DNA from: Nostoc cf. commune SO-36
Lineage (GTDB): Bacteria; Cyanobacteriota; Cyanobacteriia; Cyanobacteriales; Nostocaceae
Assembly (NCBI RefSeq): GCF_023734775.1
Contig: NZ_AP025732.1
Span: 5,888,501-5,952,500 of the forward strand
Length of the DNA stretch: 64,000 bases
Reading direction: 5' to 3'
Part shown: positions 43,942 to 54,697 of the stretch, piece after piece
How the letters are laid out: the number at the start of each line of letters is the position of its first letter
How positions within the stretch are numbered: position 1 is the stretch's first letter
Notes under the pieces: model-generated
The model's database searches: none
What the model was told of the DNA's origin: nothing
The model's input: the letters and a program-made list of their open reading frames with translations, nothing else
Translations under genes and position numbers: made by a program

Positions 43942-46464
43942 GTTGCTTTTTTAGTCGCTACCAGAATTGGGATTTTGACTGCTCGCTGGGTTATTAAGCC
44001 GATTTTACAATTAAACACGTCAGCGAAGAAAATTGCTCAAGGTGAATGGGAGCAAACACCAGAAATTAAGCGTTCCGATGAACTGGGGGAACTAGCCAAA
44101 TCATTTGAAATTATGGCAAAGCAACTGCAAGCATCTTTTAGTGCTTTATCAGCAAAGAATGCCCAGATGCAAGTCTTAAATGAGGCACTATCTCACAGCC
44201 AAAGTCGGTTAAATCAATTTTTAGAAGCTATGCCAGTAGGTGTATTTATTATTGATGCTGAAGGTGAACCTTATTATACAAATCAAATTGGGCAGCAAAT
44301 TCTTGGTCAAGGAGCGATCGCAGTTAGTTCCGAAAAATTGTCAGAAGTGTATCAAGCTTATCTTGCGGGGACAGATCAATTTTACCCCAGCGATCGCTTG
44401 CCGATTTTAAGAGCATTACTGGGACAAAGCACCAGAATTGACGATATGGAAATTCGCTCTTATGACAAGATTACTCCCATTGAAGTTTTAGGAAAGCCAA
44501 TCTATGATGAATCGGGGAATCTGGCATTTGCAATGGCTACATTTTTTGACATCAGCCAACGTAAACAAACAGAAAATTTATTAGCAGAATACAATCGCAC
44601 CTTAGAATATCAAGTAAAAAAACGTACTGAAGAATTTCAGCAACTTATCGAGCAACTGCAAACCACCCAAGAAGAACTGATTCAATCGCAAAAAATTGCT
44701 GCCCAGGAACAACAAGCAGCCATTCGGGAAGCAGCACGAAGCGCTGCTGCTAACCTCGCCAAAAGCGAATTTCTTGCTAACATGAGCCATGAACTACGTA
44801 CCCCACTCAACGCCATTCTTGGTTTTACCCAAGTCATGAGCCGAGATTATTCACTATCCACGGAACATCAAGAAAACTTAGCAATTATTAATCGTGCAGG
44901 CGAACATCTACTCAACTTAATTAACGACATTCTAGAAATGTCTAAAATCGAAGCTGGCAGAATCAAATTAAATTGCAGCAGCTTTGACTTAATTCATTTG
45001 TTAAAGAACTTAGAAGAAATGTTGCACTTGCGTGCTGTATCTAAAAATTTAGAATTAGTGTTTGAATATGCACAAGATATTCCTAAGTACATAGAAACGG
45101 ACGAAAATAAACTGTCTCAAGTCTTGATCAACCTCTTGGGAAATGCCATCAAATTTACTGATACCGGGAGGGTGACATTACGGGTGAGACTGGGGAGCAG
45201 GGAGCAGGGAGCAGGGGAAGAAGAATTAATAAGCAATCCCCAATCCTCAGTCCTCATTCCCCCATCCTTAATCTTCGAGATAGAAGACACTGGCTGTGGC
45301 ATTGCCCCAGAAGAAATTAACTTGCTGTTTGAGGCTTTTGAACAAACCGAAATCGGCAGGAAATTCCAACAAGGGACGGGGCTTGGTTTAGCGATTAGCC
45401 GTAAATATGTAGAACTGATGGGAGGAGATATTAGTGTCACCACTATCCTTGGTGTCGGTAGTACGTTTACCTTTGATGTTCAGATTGCTCTAACCTGCCC
45501 CAGAGAAATCCCGATAAATCCAATTAAATCCAAAACCCTAACTTTAGCACCTACTGACAAAACATACCGTATCTTAGTAGTTGACGACTCCAAAGAAAGC
45601 CGTTTGTTGCTAGTTAAAATTCTTACATCTCTAGACTTTGAAGTCATGGAAGCTACAAATGGCGCTGAAGCGATCGCAAATTGGGAATCTTGGCAACCAC
45701 ACTTGATTTTTATGGATATGCGAATGCCAGTTATGGACGGTTACGAAGCTACAAGAATAATTAAAGCTAGAGAAATAGGGCATAAGGCAGTCAATAGGTT
45801 GCGGAGGTTCCCAAAATTCAAACAACTGGCATCATCGGGGGGGCACTACTTTGCGCCAGGAGTAACCGATTCCGGCAACTGCGAGGTTTTCGAAGTTGTA
45901 TGCAAAGCCTCTCCCACAGAAGAAGCAACTGCTGTTATGGAAAATGATGTTTCTGGTGCATCCAGTTTGCGATCGTGGATGCCAAAAATCTTGGCTCCCA
46001 CTTCCGACTTCTCTGAAGCAACACAAGATTGCTCCAATACACATACGATCATTGTTGCCCTAACAGCTAGCGCCTTTGAAGAAGAACGCCAGAAAATTTT
46101 GTCCATTGGCTGTGATGATTTTATTCGCAAGCCATTCAGACAAGAAGTATTATTGGAAAAACTGAGCCAACATCTGGGTTTAAACTATACCAACCAAATA
46201 GAAACCACAAACACAGCAGTTATCGATCAACCTACACAGATTTTTGTCAGTGTTGCTGAACTCCTGAGCCATTTATCACAAATGCCACCTGAGTGGCTCC
46301 ACAAGATTCACTATGCCGCAGCCAGCTGTAGCGATGAACTGATTTTAGAGTTACTTAAGCAAATTCCATCAGAAAATTATCAACTTTCCCAAGTTCTTAA
46401 GGATTTAGCAAATAACTACCAGTTTGAGAAAATAATGGAATTGACTATAACAAACGTAGAATGA
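43942..46464 (+). pseudogene. Hybrid histidine kinase, HAMP-PAS-HisKA-HATPase-REC part (cut off by IS630)
   Basis: About 840 codons in frame with the sensor half; a TTG at 43975 could restart translation. Order: HAMP (LNTSAKKIAQGEWEQTPEI), PAS (LNQFLEAMPVGVFIIDAEG), coiled coil, HisKA with phospho-His in LANMSHELRTPLNAILGF, HATPase (DENKLSQVLINLLGNAIKF; EDTGCGIAP; GTGLGLAISR), and REC (ILVVDDSKESR; MDMRMPVMDGYEAT). Two in-frame repeat inserts are visible: about 25 residues in the ATPase domain (about 45190-45270) and about 80 residues in REC (about 45776-46040). The stop overlaps the next gene by 4 bp. Confidence 0.82.
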
Positions 46465-48296
46465 ATTACGATCATTTAGACCCTAATAAAAAAGATATTT
46501 TGATCATAGACGATATGGCAGACAACCTCCGGGTTTTATCCTCCATATTGACAAGGGAAGGGTATAACGTTCGTAAAGCCTTGAACTGGCAAATGGCACA
46601 GACGGCAACTCAAACACTATTACCGGATTTGATTTTGCTCGATATTATGATGCCAGAAGTAGATGGGTATGAAATTTGTCAGACTTTTAAAGCTTGGGAC
46701 TTAACAGCCGATATTCCGGTAATTTTTATTAGCGCTTTAGATGATGTTATTGATAAAGTTAAAGCTTTTAAGGTGGGTGGCGTAGACTACATCACCAAAC
46801 CTTTTGAGTTTCAAGAAGTTTTAGTGCGCGTGCAAAATCAACTGGCATTGAGGTCGGCGCGATTAGAAATATTGAAACTAAATGTCGAATTAGAACATCG
46901 GGTAAAACAACGGACTGGGGAGCTAGAAAAAACTTTACAAAAGCTCCAAGAAGAAATTAATTCCCGCCAGAAATTGCAAAGTAAACTGCTAGATATAGCA
47001 CTTCATGATTCCCTGACGGGATTACCAAACCGAGTTTTATTTATTAGACGACTAGAAAATGCTCTCAATCGGGCAAAGCAAGAATCTAGTTATCAGTTTG
47101 CTGTACTTTTCTTGGACTGCGATCGCTTCAAAGTTATCAATGATTCTCTTGGTCATCCAGTGGGAGACGAATTACTAATAGCCATAGCTCGCCGCCTACA
47201 AGCTTGTCTGATACCTATTGATACTTTAGCACGATTAGGCGGAGATGAATTTGGTATTCTTCTAGAAAATATCACAGATATTAACATAGCAATCCAAGTT
47301 GCCGAACGGATTATACAACAGCTATCACTTGCTTTTAAGCTGTCAAGATATGAAGTATTTATGAATGCCAGTATTGGTATTAGTTGGGGCAATAAAGATT
47401 ATGAGCGCCCAGAGTATTTGCTGCGGGATGCTGATACGGCAATGTATCGGGCTAAAGCTCAAGGAAGAGCTAAATATCACGTTTTTAATCCAGCAATGCA
47501 TCAGGAAGCTATTCAGCTTTTAGAGTTAGAAAATGATCTGCGAAGAGCTGTTGAAAGGCGAGAATTCCTCGTTTACTATCAACCAATTGTTTCCTTGGCT
47601 ACAGGCAGAATTTCTGGGTTTGAAGCCTTGGTGCGGTGGCAACATCCGATTCGTGGTATGGTTTTTCCTATAGAATTTATTCCTGTGGCCGAAGAAACAG
47701 GTTTGATTAATGCCATCAATACTTGGGTATTACAGTCGGCTTGTCATCAATTAAGCATCTGGCAACATCATCCAGTGACACCAGAACCCTTAACAATTAG
47801 TGTTAATTTAAGTGCAAGGTTATTTTTACAGCCGAATTTTGTAGAACAAATTGACAGAATCATTTATGAAAATAAAATAAATCCTGAATACTTAGAACTA
47901 GAAATTACAGAAAGTGTAATTATGGAAAATACTAATGCAATTAAAATAACTCTTCAACAACTAAAACAGCGAAAAATAAAGTTGATTATGGATGACTTTG
48001 GTACAGGATATTCCTCTCTGAGTTACCTGCATAATTTTCCTTTGAATGCACTTAAAATCGATAAATCTTTCGTCAACCGGATGCAGGATAACAAAGAGAA
48101 TATGGGGTTAGTACCAGCAATGATTGGCATTGCCAATTCAATGGGGATGAGTGCGATCGCAGAAGGTGTCGAAACACAAGAACAGTTAGATCAATTGAGA
48201 AGTTTAAACTGTAATTTTGCTCAAGGATATCTGTTTTCTCGACCAATAGAACAACAGTTAGTTCTTGAATTGCTTGCTGCATCACCTCAATGGTAG
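46461..48296 (+). CDS. Response regulator with REC-GGDEF-EAL domains
   Basis: 611 residues. REC (about 12-130; phospho-Asp in DLILLDIMMPEVDGYE), coiled coil, GGDEF (about 175-340) and EAL (about 360-605). The diguanylate cyclase motif reads ARLGGDEFGIL, complete; the EAL motif is GFEALVRWQHP with NLSARLF, EITESVIMEN and MDDFGTGYSSLSYL, so phosphodiesterase residues are also kept. It could make or break cyclic di-GMP under control of phosphorylation. Its ATG overlaps the kinase stop by four bases, making that kinase the natural phospho-donor, which is now cut by the IS630 insertion. Confidence 0.92.
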   Translation: MNYDHLDPNKKDILIIDDMADNLRVLSSILTREGYNVRKALNWQMAQTATQTLLPDLILLDIMMPEVDGYEICQTFKAWDLTADIPVIFISALDDVIDKVKAFKVGGVDYITKPFEFQEVLVRVQNQLALRSARLEILKLNVELEHRVKQRTGELEKTLQKLQEEINSRQKLQSKLLDIALHDSLTGLPNRVLFIRRLENALNRAKQESSYQFAVLFLDCDRFKVINDSLGHPVGDELLIAIARRLQACLIPIDTLARLGGDEFGILLENITDINIAIQVAERIIQQLSLAFKLSRYEVFMNASIGISWGNKDYERPEYLLRDADTAMYRAKAQGRAKYHVFNPAMHQEAIQLLELENDLRRAVERREFLVYYQPIVSLATGRISGFEALVRWQHPIRGMVFPIEFIPVAEETGLINAINTWVLQSACHQLSIWQHHPVTPEPLTISVNLSARLFLQPNFVEQIDRIIYENKINPEYLELEITESVIMENTNAIKITLQQLKQRKIKLIMDDFGTGYSSLSYLHNFPLNALKIDKSFVNRMQDNKENMGLVPAMIGIANSMGMSAIAEGVETQEQLDQLRSLNCNFAQGYLFSRPIEQQLVLELLAASPQW

Positions 48297-48660
48297 CTAT
48301 TAAATAGTACCTGGGGATTTCATTTTTGACGCTCGGCTATGCATTATACGCCCAGAAGCAGGCTATTAGGTTCACAAAGCTCATCACTTACCAATAGCTT
48401 TGATAGTCTATAGGAATCCGGTTTGATTACTGAAATTATTTGCGTAGGCTGGGAGTGGGGAGTAGGGAGTGGGGAGTAGGAAAAAAGACTTTTTGAGTGT
48501 ACGGAGTTTTTTCAAAAATCAAATATAAGTCCTATATAAAACTCTCTAGACACCGTGGGAGTTAAACTATAAATATAAGTATTTTGGTAAAAATGATAAA
48601 TAAACTTCAGAGTGATTTCCAAGAAGAATTTACTACCCTCAATAACTATACGCCTAGCTT
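48297..48660. other. Intergenic region with GGGAGTG tandem repeat
   Basis: 364 bp between two signalling genes. A G-rich repeat (GGGAGTGGGGAGTA units) lies near 48448-48480. No gene or hairpin recognised. Confidence 0.45.
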
Positions 48661-49347
48661 TTGATAATAATGTATTTTAATCAAACTAACCATCATAAAA
48701 AAAATATTTTGGTAGTCGATGATACCCCAGATAATTTGCGGCTTTTATCGGCAATGTTGACTGCACAAGGTTTTGAAGTTCGCAAAGCCTTAAACGGCAA
48801 AATGGCACTGACTGCGTGTCAAATGGTTTTGCCGGATGTGATTCTGCTAGATATCAATATGCCAGGGATGGATGGCTATCAAGTTTGTCAACAACTAAAA
48901 GCTGACGATAAAACTTCTGAAGTCCCAGTAATTTTTATTAGCGCCCTGGATGATGTTGTCGATAAGGTAAAAGCTTTTGATGTTGGAGGTGTAGATTATA
49001 TTGCAAAACCTTTTCATGGGGCAGAGGTGGTATTGCGAATTGAAAATCAGATTAATTTACGTTTGCTCCAAGTTAAACTGCAAGAAAAAAACTTTTTACT
49101 CCAACAGGCTCTTGATAACTTGCAAGCCTCTCAAGTTAAACAGATTCAGAACGAAAAGATGGTGGCGTTGGGGCAATTAGTCGCTGGGCTAGCTCATGAG
49201 ATTAACAACCCTATCAGTTTCATTTATGGAAATCTCCAATATGCTGGTCAATATGTACAAGACCTAGTGAATATCATTGAAGTCTATCAACAAGAATATC
49301 CCAAACCCACACCAAAAATTCAGGAAATAGCTAAAGATGATGCTTGA
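48661..49347 (+). pseudogene. REC-histidine kinase, truncated after HisKA
   Basis: 228 residues: REC domain (ILVVDDTPDNLRLLSAML near 17-34; DVILLDINMPGMDGYQ near 58), coiled-coil linker, and HisKA with LVAGLAHEINNPISFIYGNL near 176-195. The family continues into a long HATPase domain, but here the frame ends at KIQEIAKDDA. The next frame shows LKKDLPECFNFIK and then a stop, so the gene is decayed or truncated with a frameshift. REC and dimerisation domains remain and could act as a competitor, but kinase activity is not possible without the ATPase domain. The start is TTG/ATG near 48661-48670. Confidence 0.72.
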
Positions 49348-49470
49348 AAAAAGATTTGCCTGAATGTTTTAATTTTATTAAATAGCTTGCAATAAAATGT
49401 CAGCCTTTTCTCAATAGAATACTCAGTGTTTTTTGTAAGTTAATAAATTTTAGCTAAATGGCAATTTCAA

Positions 49471-49749
49471 ATGACAGAAAATACATTAGTTGATAAAACC
49501 TTTCGTGACAGTGAAGGTAAAATTGTTTTGGCTCAGATGCCAAACCTACCATTTATTCTTTGGATAGTAGCTAGTATCCTTAGTCTGATTTTTACAAGTG
49601 GCAAAATCAATACAGTCTTAGACGTAGTGGCAAATGGTTCCTTATATACTTGGGCATGGCTAGAATTATTTCAAGGCGTCAATTATTTTCGCAGAGCGCT
49701 AGGTCTTGCAGTATTAATTGCTATTATTGTATCCAAAATTCAGTATTGA
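49471..49749 (+). CDS. Small membrane protein of unknown function
   Basis: 92 residues with two or three hydrophobic stretches (LPFILWIVASILSLIFTSG near 26-44, ALGLAVLIAIIVSKI near 75-89). No recognised family. Sequence composition is like that of real cyanobacterial membrane proteins and the frame opens after an AT-rich leader, but no strong ribosome site is seen. It could be an inner-membrane subunit of unknown process. Confidence 0.5.
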   Translation: MTENTLVDKTFRDSEGKIVLAQMPNLPFILWIVASILSLIFTSGKINTVLDVVANGSLYTWAWLELFQGVNYFRRALGLAVLIAIIVSKIQY

Positions 49750-49977
49750 TAACGAAGAAATTTACTTCTTTTCTTCCTTGTCTTTAAGCAATTGGGCATT
49801 TTTATGGAAGTTTAAAATACTTTTTAAAAAATATTAATATTTCTTAATCAAGTTGAAAAAATCTTGCGATTGAGTTCATAATTTAAGAGCGATCGCTTTG
49901 TAAAGGTTAGTTGATATTTCATGTCAAACTGCTGGTGAAGTTAGAAACTAAAGAAATACAACACACGCAATTATTTT

Positions 49978-50466
49978 ATGACTGCTATCTCTAACCTTGA
50001 ATTCAAACGACCAATTTGGCAAACCGCCATCATATTGACTTTGGGCTTTTGGCTCAGTGCTAGTCTAGTTTTAGACTGGGTAATTATGCCTAGCCTTTAT
50101 CTTTCTGGAATGATGAGCCAAGCTGGTTTTACAACAGCAGGCTATACGATTTTTTGGAACTTCAATCGGATGGAATTATTATCTGCTGCTGTGGTATTAA
50201 CTGGGGCACTAGCTTTAGGCAAAACCCAATATCACTGGCGTATTGGCAGTATTGTTTTATCTGGGCTGTTGTTAACTATAGCTATGCTTGATACCTATTT
50301 CTTAACTCCGCAGATGTGTGCTACAGGAGTTCAACTCAACCTATTTGAAGCTGCTGCTATTCCATCAACAATGAATTTACTACATGGTGGTTATTGGTTA
50401 CTGGAATTAATTAAGCTCGTAGCATGTGGCACACTTTTAAACTGGTGCTGGCGCGAGCAAGTTTAA
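49978..50466 (+). CDS. Four-helix membrane protein (DUF4149-like)
   Basis: 162 residues with four hydrophobic helices (about 15-38, 58-80, 88-107, 133-156). The text VLDWVIMPSLYLSGMMSQAGF near 31-51 and the paired helices resemble the DUF4149 class seen in cyanobacteria; function is unknown. A strong hairpin terminator follows at 50517-50546, so this is the end of a transcript. Confidence 0.65.
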   Translation: MTAISNLEFKRPIWQTAIILTLGFWLSASLVLDWVIMPSLYLSGMMSQAGFTTAGYTIFWNFNRMELLSAAVVLTGALALGKTQYHWRIGSIVLSGLLLTIAMLDTYFLTPQMCATGVQLNLFEAAAIPSTMNLLHGGYWLLELIKLVACGTLLNWCWREQV

Positions 50467-50516
50467 GTAAATGGAGAACTATAACGGTGATAATGTCCAT
50501 TTATAAATCTCACGCC

Positions 50517-50546
50517 AAAGACGCAAATAATTTATTTGCGTCTTTT
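50517..50546 (+). terminator. Rho-independent terminator after the DUF4149-like gene
   Basis: AAAGACGCAAATAA and its inverse TTATTTGCGTCTTT form a 14-bp stem with a one-base loop and a run of Ts (TTTTT), 50 bp past the stop codon. Best-looking terminator in the window. Confidence 0.75.
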
Positions 50547-50700
50547 TGCTACATATAGATTATGGGTTAATAAATACAATACTTGTCTTTAAAACTGATG
50601 CTCCTGCTGCGCTAACAGATACCTGTGGCAGGCTGCGTGGTCAATTTTGTATTTATATTTGTAATTTTTAAAACTTGAGATTTTTCGGACAAATTGCTAC

Positions 50701-50830
50701 TAAGTAAATGGGCGTAAATAAATATAATATGTTCTGTCATTGCGAGTAAAACGAAGCAATCGCAAAGTCTCTGGGATTGCTTCGTTTCACTCGCAATGAC
50801 ATCTTATATTTAATTATGCCTACCTACTTA
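50701..50830 (-). mobile_element. 130-bp MITE, copy 2 (inverted relative to copy 1)
   Basis: Starts TAAGTAAATGGGCGTAAATA and ends with GCCTACCTACTTA. Its inverse complement matches the copy at 35702-35831 over its whole length with few mismatches, except for the central loop (AATCGCAAAGTCTCTGGGATT), which has the opposite orientation. No open frame. Confidence 0.85.
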
Positions 50831-52589
50831 TAAAATGATTCACTGATTTTTTAAGTGCAATTAAATAAGCATCTAAAATTATTTTTTACTGGAAATTTTC
50901 CACCTTTCCGGACATTTAAAAAAATAAATATTTATGACAATTGTCTGGAAGATACTATTAATTAGTTTTCATGTTTACTTTACTAATTTCTCATGAAGTT
51001 TATATATTTCTGCTAACTTCTTTTGAAAATTATAGTAACCTGAGTTTTAGTGAGTACGTTACAAGAAAAGGCAGGAGGCAGATCGCTTTTAGCGTCTCCC
51101 CTTGGGAGAGGGCAGAGGGCGACAGGAGAGAAGTATAATTAAAACTTTAGTTCTGGGTTTAGAACCACAGCTTAAAAAGAAGAATTGTATCGAGATGTAC
51201 AACGCATTAGCGTAGCGGCACGAAATGCGATACAAAACTTCCACTCACAGCCTAAACCACACGTATTTGTGCTTGAGTTTCTTCTGTCTTCTGAATGTTA
51301 TCTACCATCTAGCTGAAAATAGCTATTTTGCAGGCACGTACTATGTAATCAAGAATTTAGCTGTAAGTTCTTGAATTTGTCGCTCCAAATTGTGCAGGGT
51401 GACTATTTTCTCCACATAACATTAGAACCCGTTTCCATTACTTATGAAGAGATTCACTTCTGCTGATTTTGTCGTCTGTGCATTTCACCACACACCATCA
51501 TGGCGGCAATTGTCAGTTAACTCATCTTTGGCCGGAGGTTTACCATTCTTGTTGTGCAAGTGATAATTCTGCCTAATCCCAACACTAACAGATGCTCCAA
51601 TACTGCTTAGGTTTTGCCTAGAAAATCACTTTGGTGTAGGTTAGGTTGAGGAACGAAACCCAACATTTTCAGGGCTTTGTTTAGTTTCACAACCTTCAAC
51701 GAAGAGGCAAGGGGAAGGAGGCTATTACCAGAGACAACATGAGTCTGATCCCACTTCTCTACCAGTGGCTCTCGTAAAAAAGCGGGAAGCTAACGCGGGG
51801 TGGTTACTGAGTTTACCGTGAGCATAGTCGGACTGCGTAGACAAGGTGTCGAATCCCAATTCTTTTCTATCTCCCTTGCTCCCTACTCCTCTGCCTTTTG
51901 TTCAACGCAAAATATTGAGGGTTGCTCTACAATCACAAACCTAAGTAAGACATTGAAGTTTTTGAATGCTTAGTTTTTAATCATACTTTTTCTCTTAATG
52001 CTGTTTCCCTCAAGAACAAACTTCTTGGAAAAGTACCCGACGACTCTTGTCAAGGCGATAAAAACCTAGTTCGTCAGCGCGAACTTAATAGCTAAAAGCC
52101 TTATTTGAGAGCAATTTACGTCTACATAACAGTAAATTTTAGTCGCTCTAGATTTTAGCATTAGGGGCAACAAAACTTTTGCAATCGAGCTAAAGTATCT
52201 ATAATTTTAAACTGCCAAATACGGATAACAATGATGCTTTTGTGACTGATGGGCGAGAGCCAATGGTCTATGCGTGACACTTGAGCTATTGTTAGATTGG
52301 CTAGATTAGCTAAAGATACAGAAAACCAATCTCATTTTTGAAATACTATATCCTGGCAACTAGTCAGGCAGTTTTGCTATTGGTCAGTAGCATAAATTGG
52401 TTTAGTTGTAACTCGTGCATTACAGCTTAACAAAGATTGGTGAATTAAGAGTTGGGGGGTATGGAATCTCTGTACTAACTCGAATGTGACCGCTATATTT
52501 ATCTGACAGTGCTTCCAACAAAGTCGCAGTGAATTCCGAAAAGGTAATTCACTAATTTCGCCTGCAAATGTTAATTCTATTCCCAAGCC

Positions 52590-53678
52590 ATGCCAATGAA
52601 GACACTTCCGATTAGTAGATACAGATTTTTCCAAAAGCTTCAGCCCCTACCTTTGTTGAAAAAAATCACTGGTAAGTCGGTTACTGGTTGCTTGCAAGTG
52701 TTTAGCACATCAGGCTCTTGGTCAATATATGTGGACGAGGGTAAATTAATTTATGCGTGCTACTCAGAGAAAATGTTTGAACCGCTTTACAGAAATTTGC
52801 AACGCTTGAGTCAGCAAATTTCTACTCTTCCTCACGGAATTAAAGACCAGTTGCGGGCGATATTTGAAACTGGTATTGAAAATCAAGCAATACCAAATCC
52901 AGATTATTTGGCTATTTGCTGGTTAGTAAATCAAAAATATATCAGTCCCTCTCAAGCGGCAATGCTGATAGAGCAATTGGCGCTAGAAGTTCTGGAGTCA
53001 TTTCTGAACTTAGAAGAGGGGAGTTATGAATTTATTCCTGAAAGCTTTCTGGATGACATGCCAAAGTTTTGTCATCTAAATCTCCGATTGCTAGTTGAAC
53101 GATGTCTAACGCCCCAGAGAGAAGCAGGTTATTATCAAACATCATCAAGTTCTCAATCGCACGCCTCACAATTTTTTCAAATAAATGAGCTGCAACCTAA
53201 AGCCAAAACTCCACCAAAGTTGCCTAGAATAAACAGCTATAAACCAGCAGTTTACTCTATTAATACTAATGAACATAGGGGTCAGCAAATCATCCAGTCA
53301 CCTGCTGACAAAAAAATCTACACAATCTTTTGTATTGTTGATAGTCCTACGGTATTGAATACTATTAAAAGTTATTTAGATGAGCAAACCTTTTCTGTTA
53401 TCGGAGCCACCGATTCTTTAAAAGCTTTAATGCAGATTGTCCGGATAAAACCTGACATAATTTTGTTAGATGTTTCGATGCCAAATTTGGATGGATATGA
53501 ACTTTGTTCTTTGCTGCGGAAACACTCACATTTTAAAAATACACCAGTGGTTCTGGTGTCAGAAAAACTAGGATTTATAGATAGAGCTAAAGCTAAGATG
53601 GTCAGAGCATCAGGCTATTTAAGTAAGCCGTTTAAACAAGGAGATTTATTAAAAGTTATCTTTCGACATATTGTTTAA
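52590..53678 (+). CDS. PATAN-REC response regulator (PatA/PixG-type)
   Basis: 362 residues: an N-terminal PATAN/DUF4388 domain (LLKKITGKSVTGCLQVFSTS near 22-41, WSIYVDEGKLIYACYS), a helical middle, and a C-terminal REC domain (about 250-360; DIILLDVSMPNLDGYE with the phospho-Asp near 302; VVLVSEKLG; GYLSKPF with the Lys). The organisation is that of cyanobacterial PixG/PilG and the pattern-forming protein PatA, which act in taxis, pilus and heterocyst patterning. Which of these applies is not shown by sequence; no chemotaxis genes follow. The upstream 2.1 kb has no gene. Confidence 0.82.
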   Translation: MPMKTLPISRYRFFQKLQPLPLLKKITGKSVTGCLQVFSTSGSWSIYVDEGKLIYACYSEKMFEPLYRNLQRLSQQISTLPHGIKDQLRAIFETGIENQAIPNPDYLAICWLVNQKYISPSQAAMLIEQLALEVLESFLNLEEGSYEFIPESFLDDMPKFCHLNLRLLVERCLTPQREAGYYQTSSSSQSHASQFFQINELQPKAKTPPKLPRINSYKPAVYSINTNEHRGQQIIQSPADKKIYTIFCIVDSPTVLNTIKSYLDEQTFSVIGATDSLKALMQIVRIKPDIILLDVSMPNLDGYELCSLLRKHSHFKNTPVVLVSEKLGFIDRAKAKMVRASGYLSKPFKQGDLLKVIFRHIV

Positions 53679-53857
53679 TTTCCTAGTCTAAAAAAGCTTC
53701 ACTTAAGAATCAGGACAAACGCATCTAAAGATGGACGAGCCTGGATAAAAGTGTAATTCAGCCAGACCCCAGGGTAAATGCATCTAATTTTGTAGCTAGG
53801 TTTACAGATTATTTTTACCCCAAAATATTGAAACGGAAGAGGCGATTTTAAATCGAA

Positions 53858-54679
53858 TCAGGAATTTAAGTACATTTGTTTGTTATTTACTACTTTTCCC
53901 TTACGTCCTATCGGTACACACATTGGTGTCTCCATCACTGGGTCAGGAATAATTCGGCACTCTAACCCAAAAACTTCTTGAACCATTTCTTGAGTCATCA
54001 CTAGCTTTGGTTCCCCAGCAGCAAAAATTCGACCATCTTTAACTGCAACTAAGTAATCAGCATAACGACACGCCTGATTTAAATCATGCAGCACCATCAC
54101 AATTGTCCGCCCTTGATTTTGGTTCAACTCATACAACAAATCCAAAATCTCTATCTGGTGCGCCAAATCTAAAAAAGTGGTCGGTTCATCTAAAAGTAAA
54201 ATATCTGTATCTTGCGCCAACGCCATTGCAATCCAAGCTCTTTGTCGTTGTCCACCAGACAAAGTATCTAATGCTCTATCTGCTAATTTCAACAAATCTG
54301 TAATTTCTAGTGCTTGCTGCACGATTTTTTCATCTTTTGCCGACCACTGCTGCGACCAATTTTGATAAGGATAACGTCCTTGTGCTACCAAATCTTGCAC
54401 CGTTAATCCTTCCGGTGCTACTGGCCCTTGGGGCAAAATACCTAACTGCTGTGCTACTTCTTTGGTGGAAAGATTAAAAATAGATGTTCCATCAAGATAT
54501 ACCGTACCGCCACGGGGTTTAAGCAATCTTGCTAAACCTCTTAGCAACGTTGATTTACCACAACCATTAGCACCAACTAAACCACTAATTTGTCCAGTGG
54601 GGATTGCCAAATTCAGGTCACGGATAATCAATGCACCATCGTAAGCTAAAGACAGACTTTTGGTTGAGAGTCCTTTCAT
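53858..54679 (-). CDS. fecE: Fe-siderophore ABC transporter ATP-binding protein (FecE/FhuC-like)
   Basis: 273 residues. Walker [13 protein letters not shown] near 34-45, signature [13 protein letters not shown] near 139-151, Walker [17 protein letters not shown] near 159-174, H-loop [16 protein letters not shown] near 192. The FLDLAHQIE and LHDLNQA text is characteristic of the iron-siderophore/B12/hemin class. It is last of a three-gene operon with two FecCD permeases (stop-to-start spacing 18 bp). It energises uptake of ferric siderophore from the periplasm. Confidence 0.93.
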   Translation of the reverse strand: MKGLSTKSLSLAYDGALIIRDLNLAIPTGQISGLVGANGCGKSTLLRGLARLLKPRGGTVYLDGTSIFNLSTKEVAQQLGILPQGPVAPEGLTVQDLVAQGRYPYQNWSQQWSAKDEKIVQQALEITDLLKLADRALDTLSGGQRQRAWIAMALAQDTDILLLDEPTTFLDLAHQIEILDLLYELNQNQGRTIVMVLHDLNQACRYADYLVAVKDGRIFAAGEPKLVMTQEMVQEVFGLECRIIPDPVMETPMCVPIGRKGKVVNNKQMYLNS

Positions 54680-54697
54680 AAGTGATATTTCCCAGCT

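Larger units (their letters stand above)
50467..52589. other. Long gene-poor region (2.1 kb)
   Basis: No supported gene. It contains a terminator (50517-50546), a repeat fragment near 50598-50640, MITE copy 2 (50701-50830), and G-rich repeat debris near 51070-51135. The minus strand around 51440-51600 gives frames with internal stops that may be transposase debris, but no family was recognised. A minus-strand open frame at 52377-52634 has no resemblance to a protein family. The stretch looks like a graveyard of mobile DNA. Confidence 0.4.

Noticed and set aside
52377..52634. 85-codon minus-strand frame upstream of the PATAN-REC gene
   Set aside because: It overlaps the PATAN-REC start and shows no family motif.
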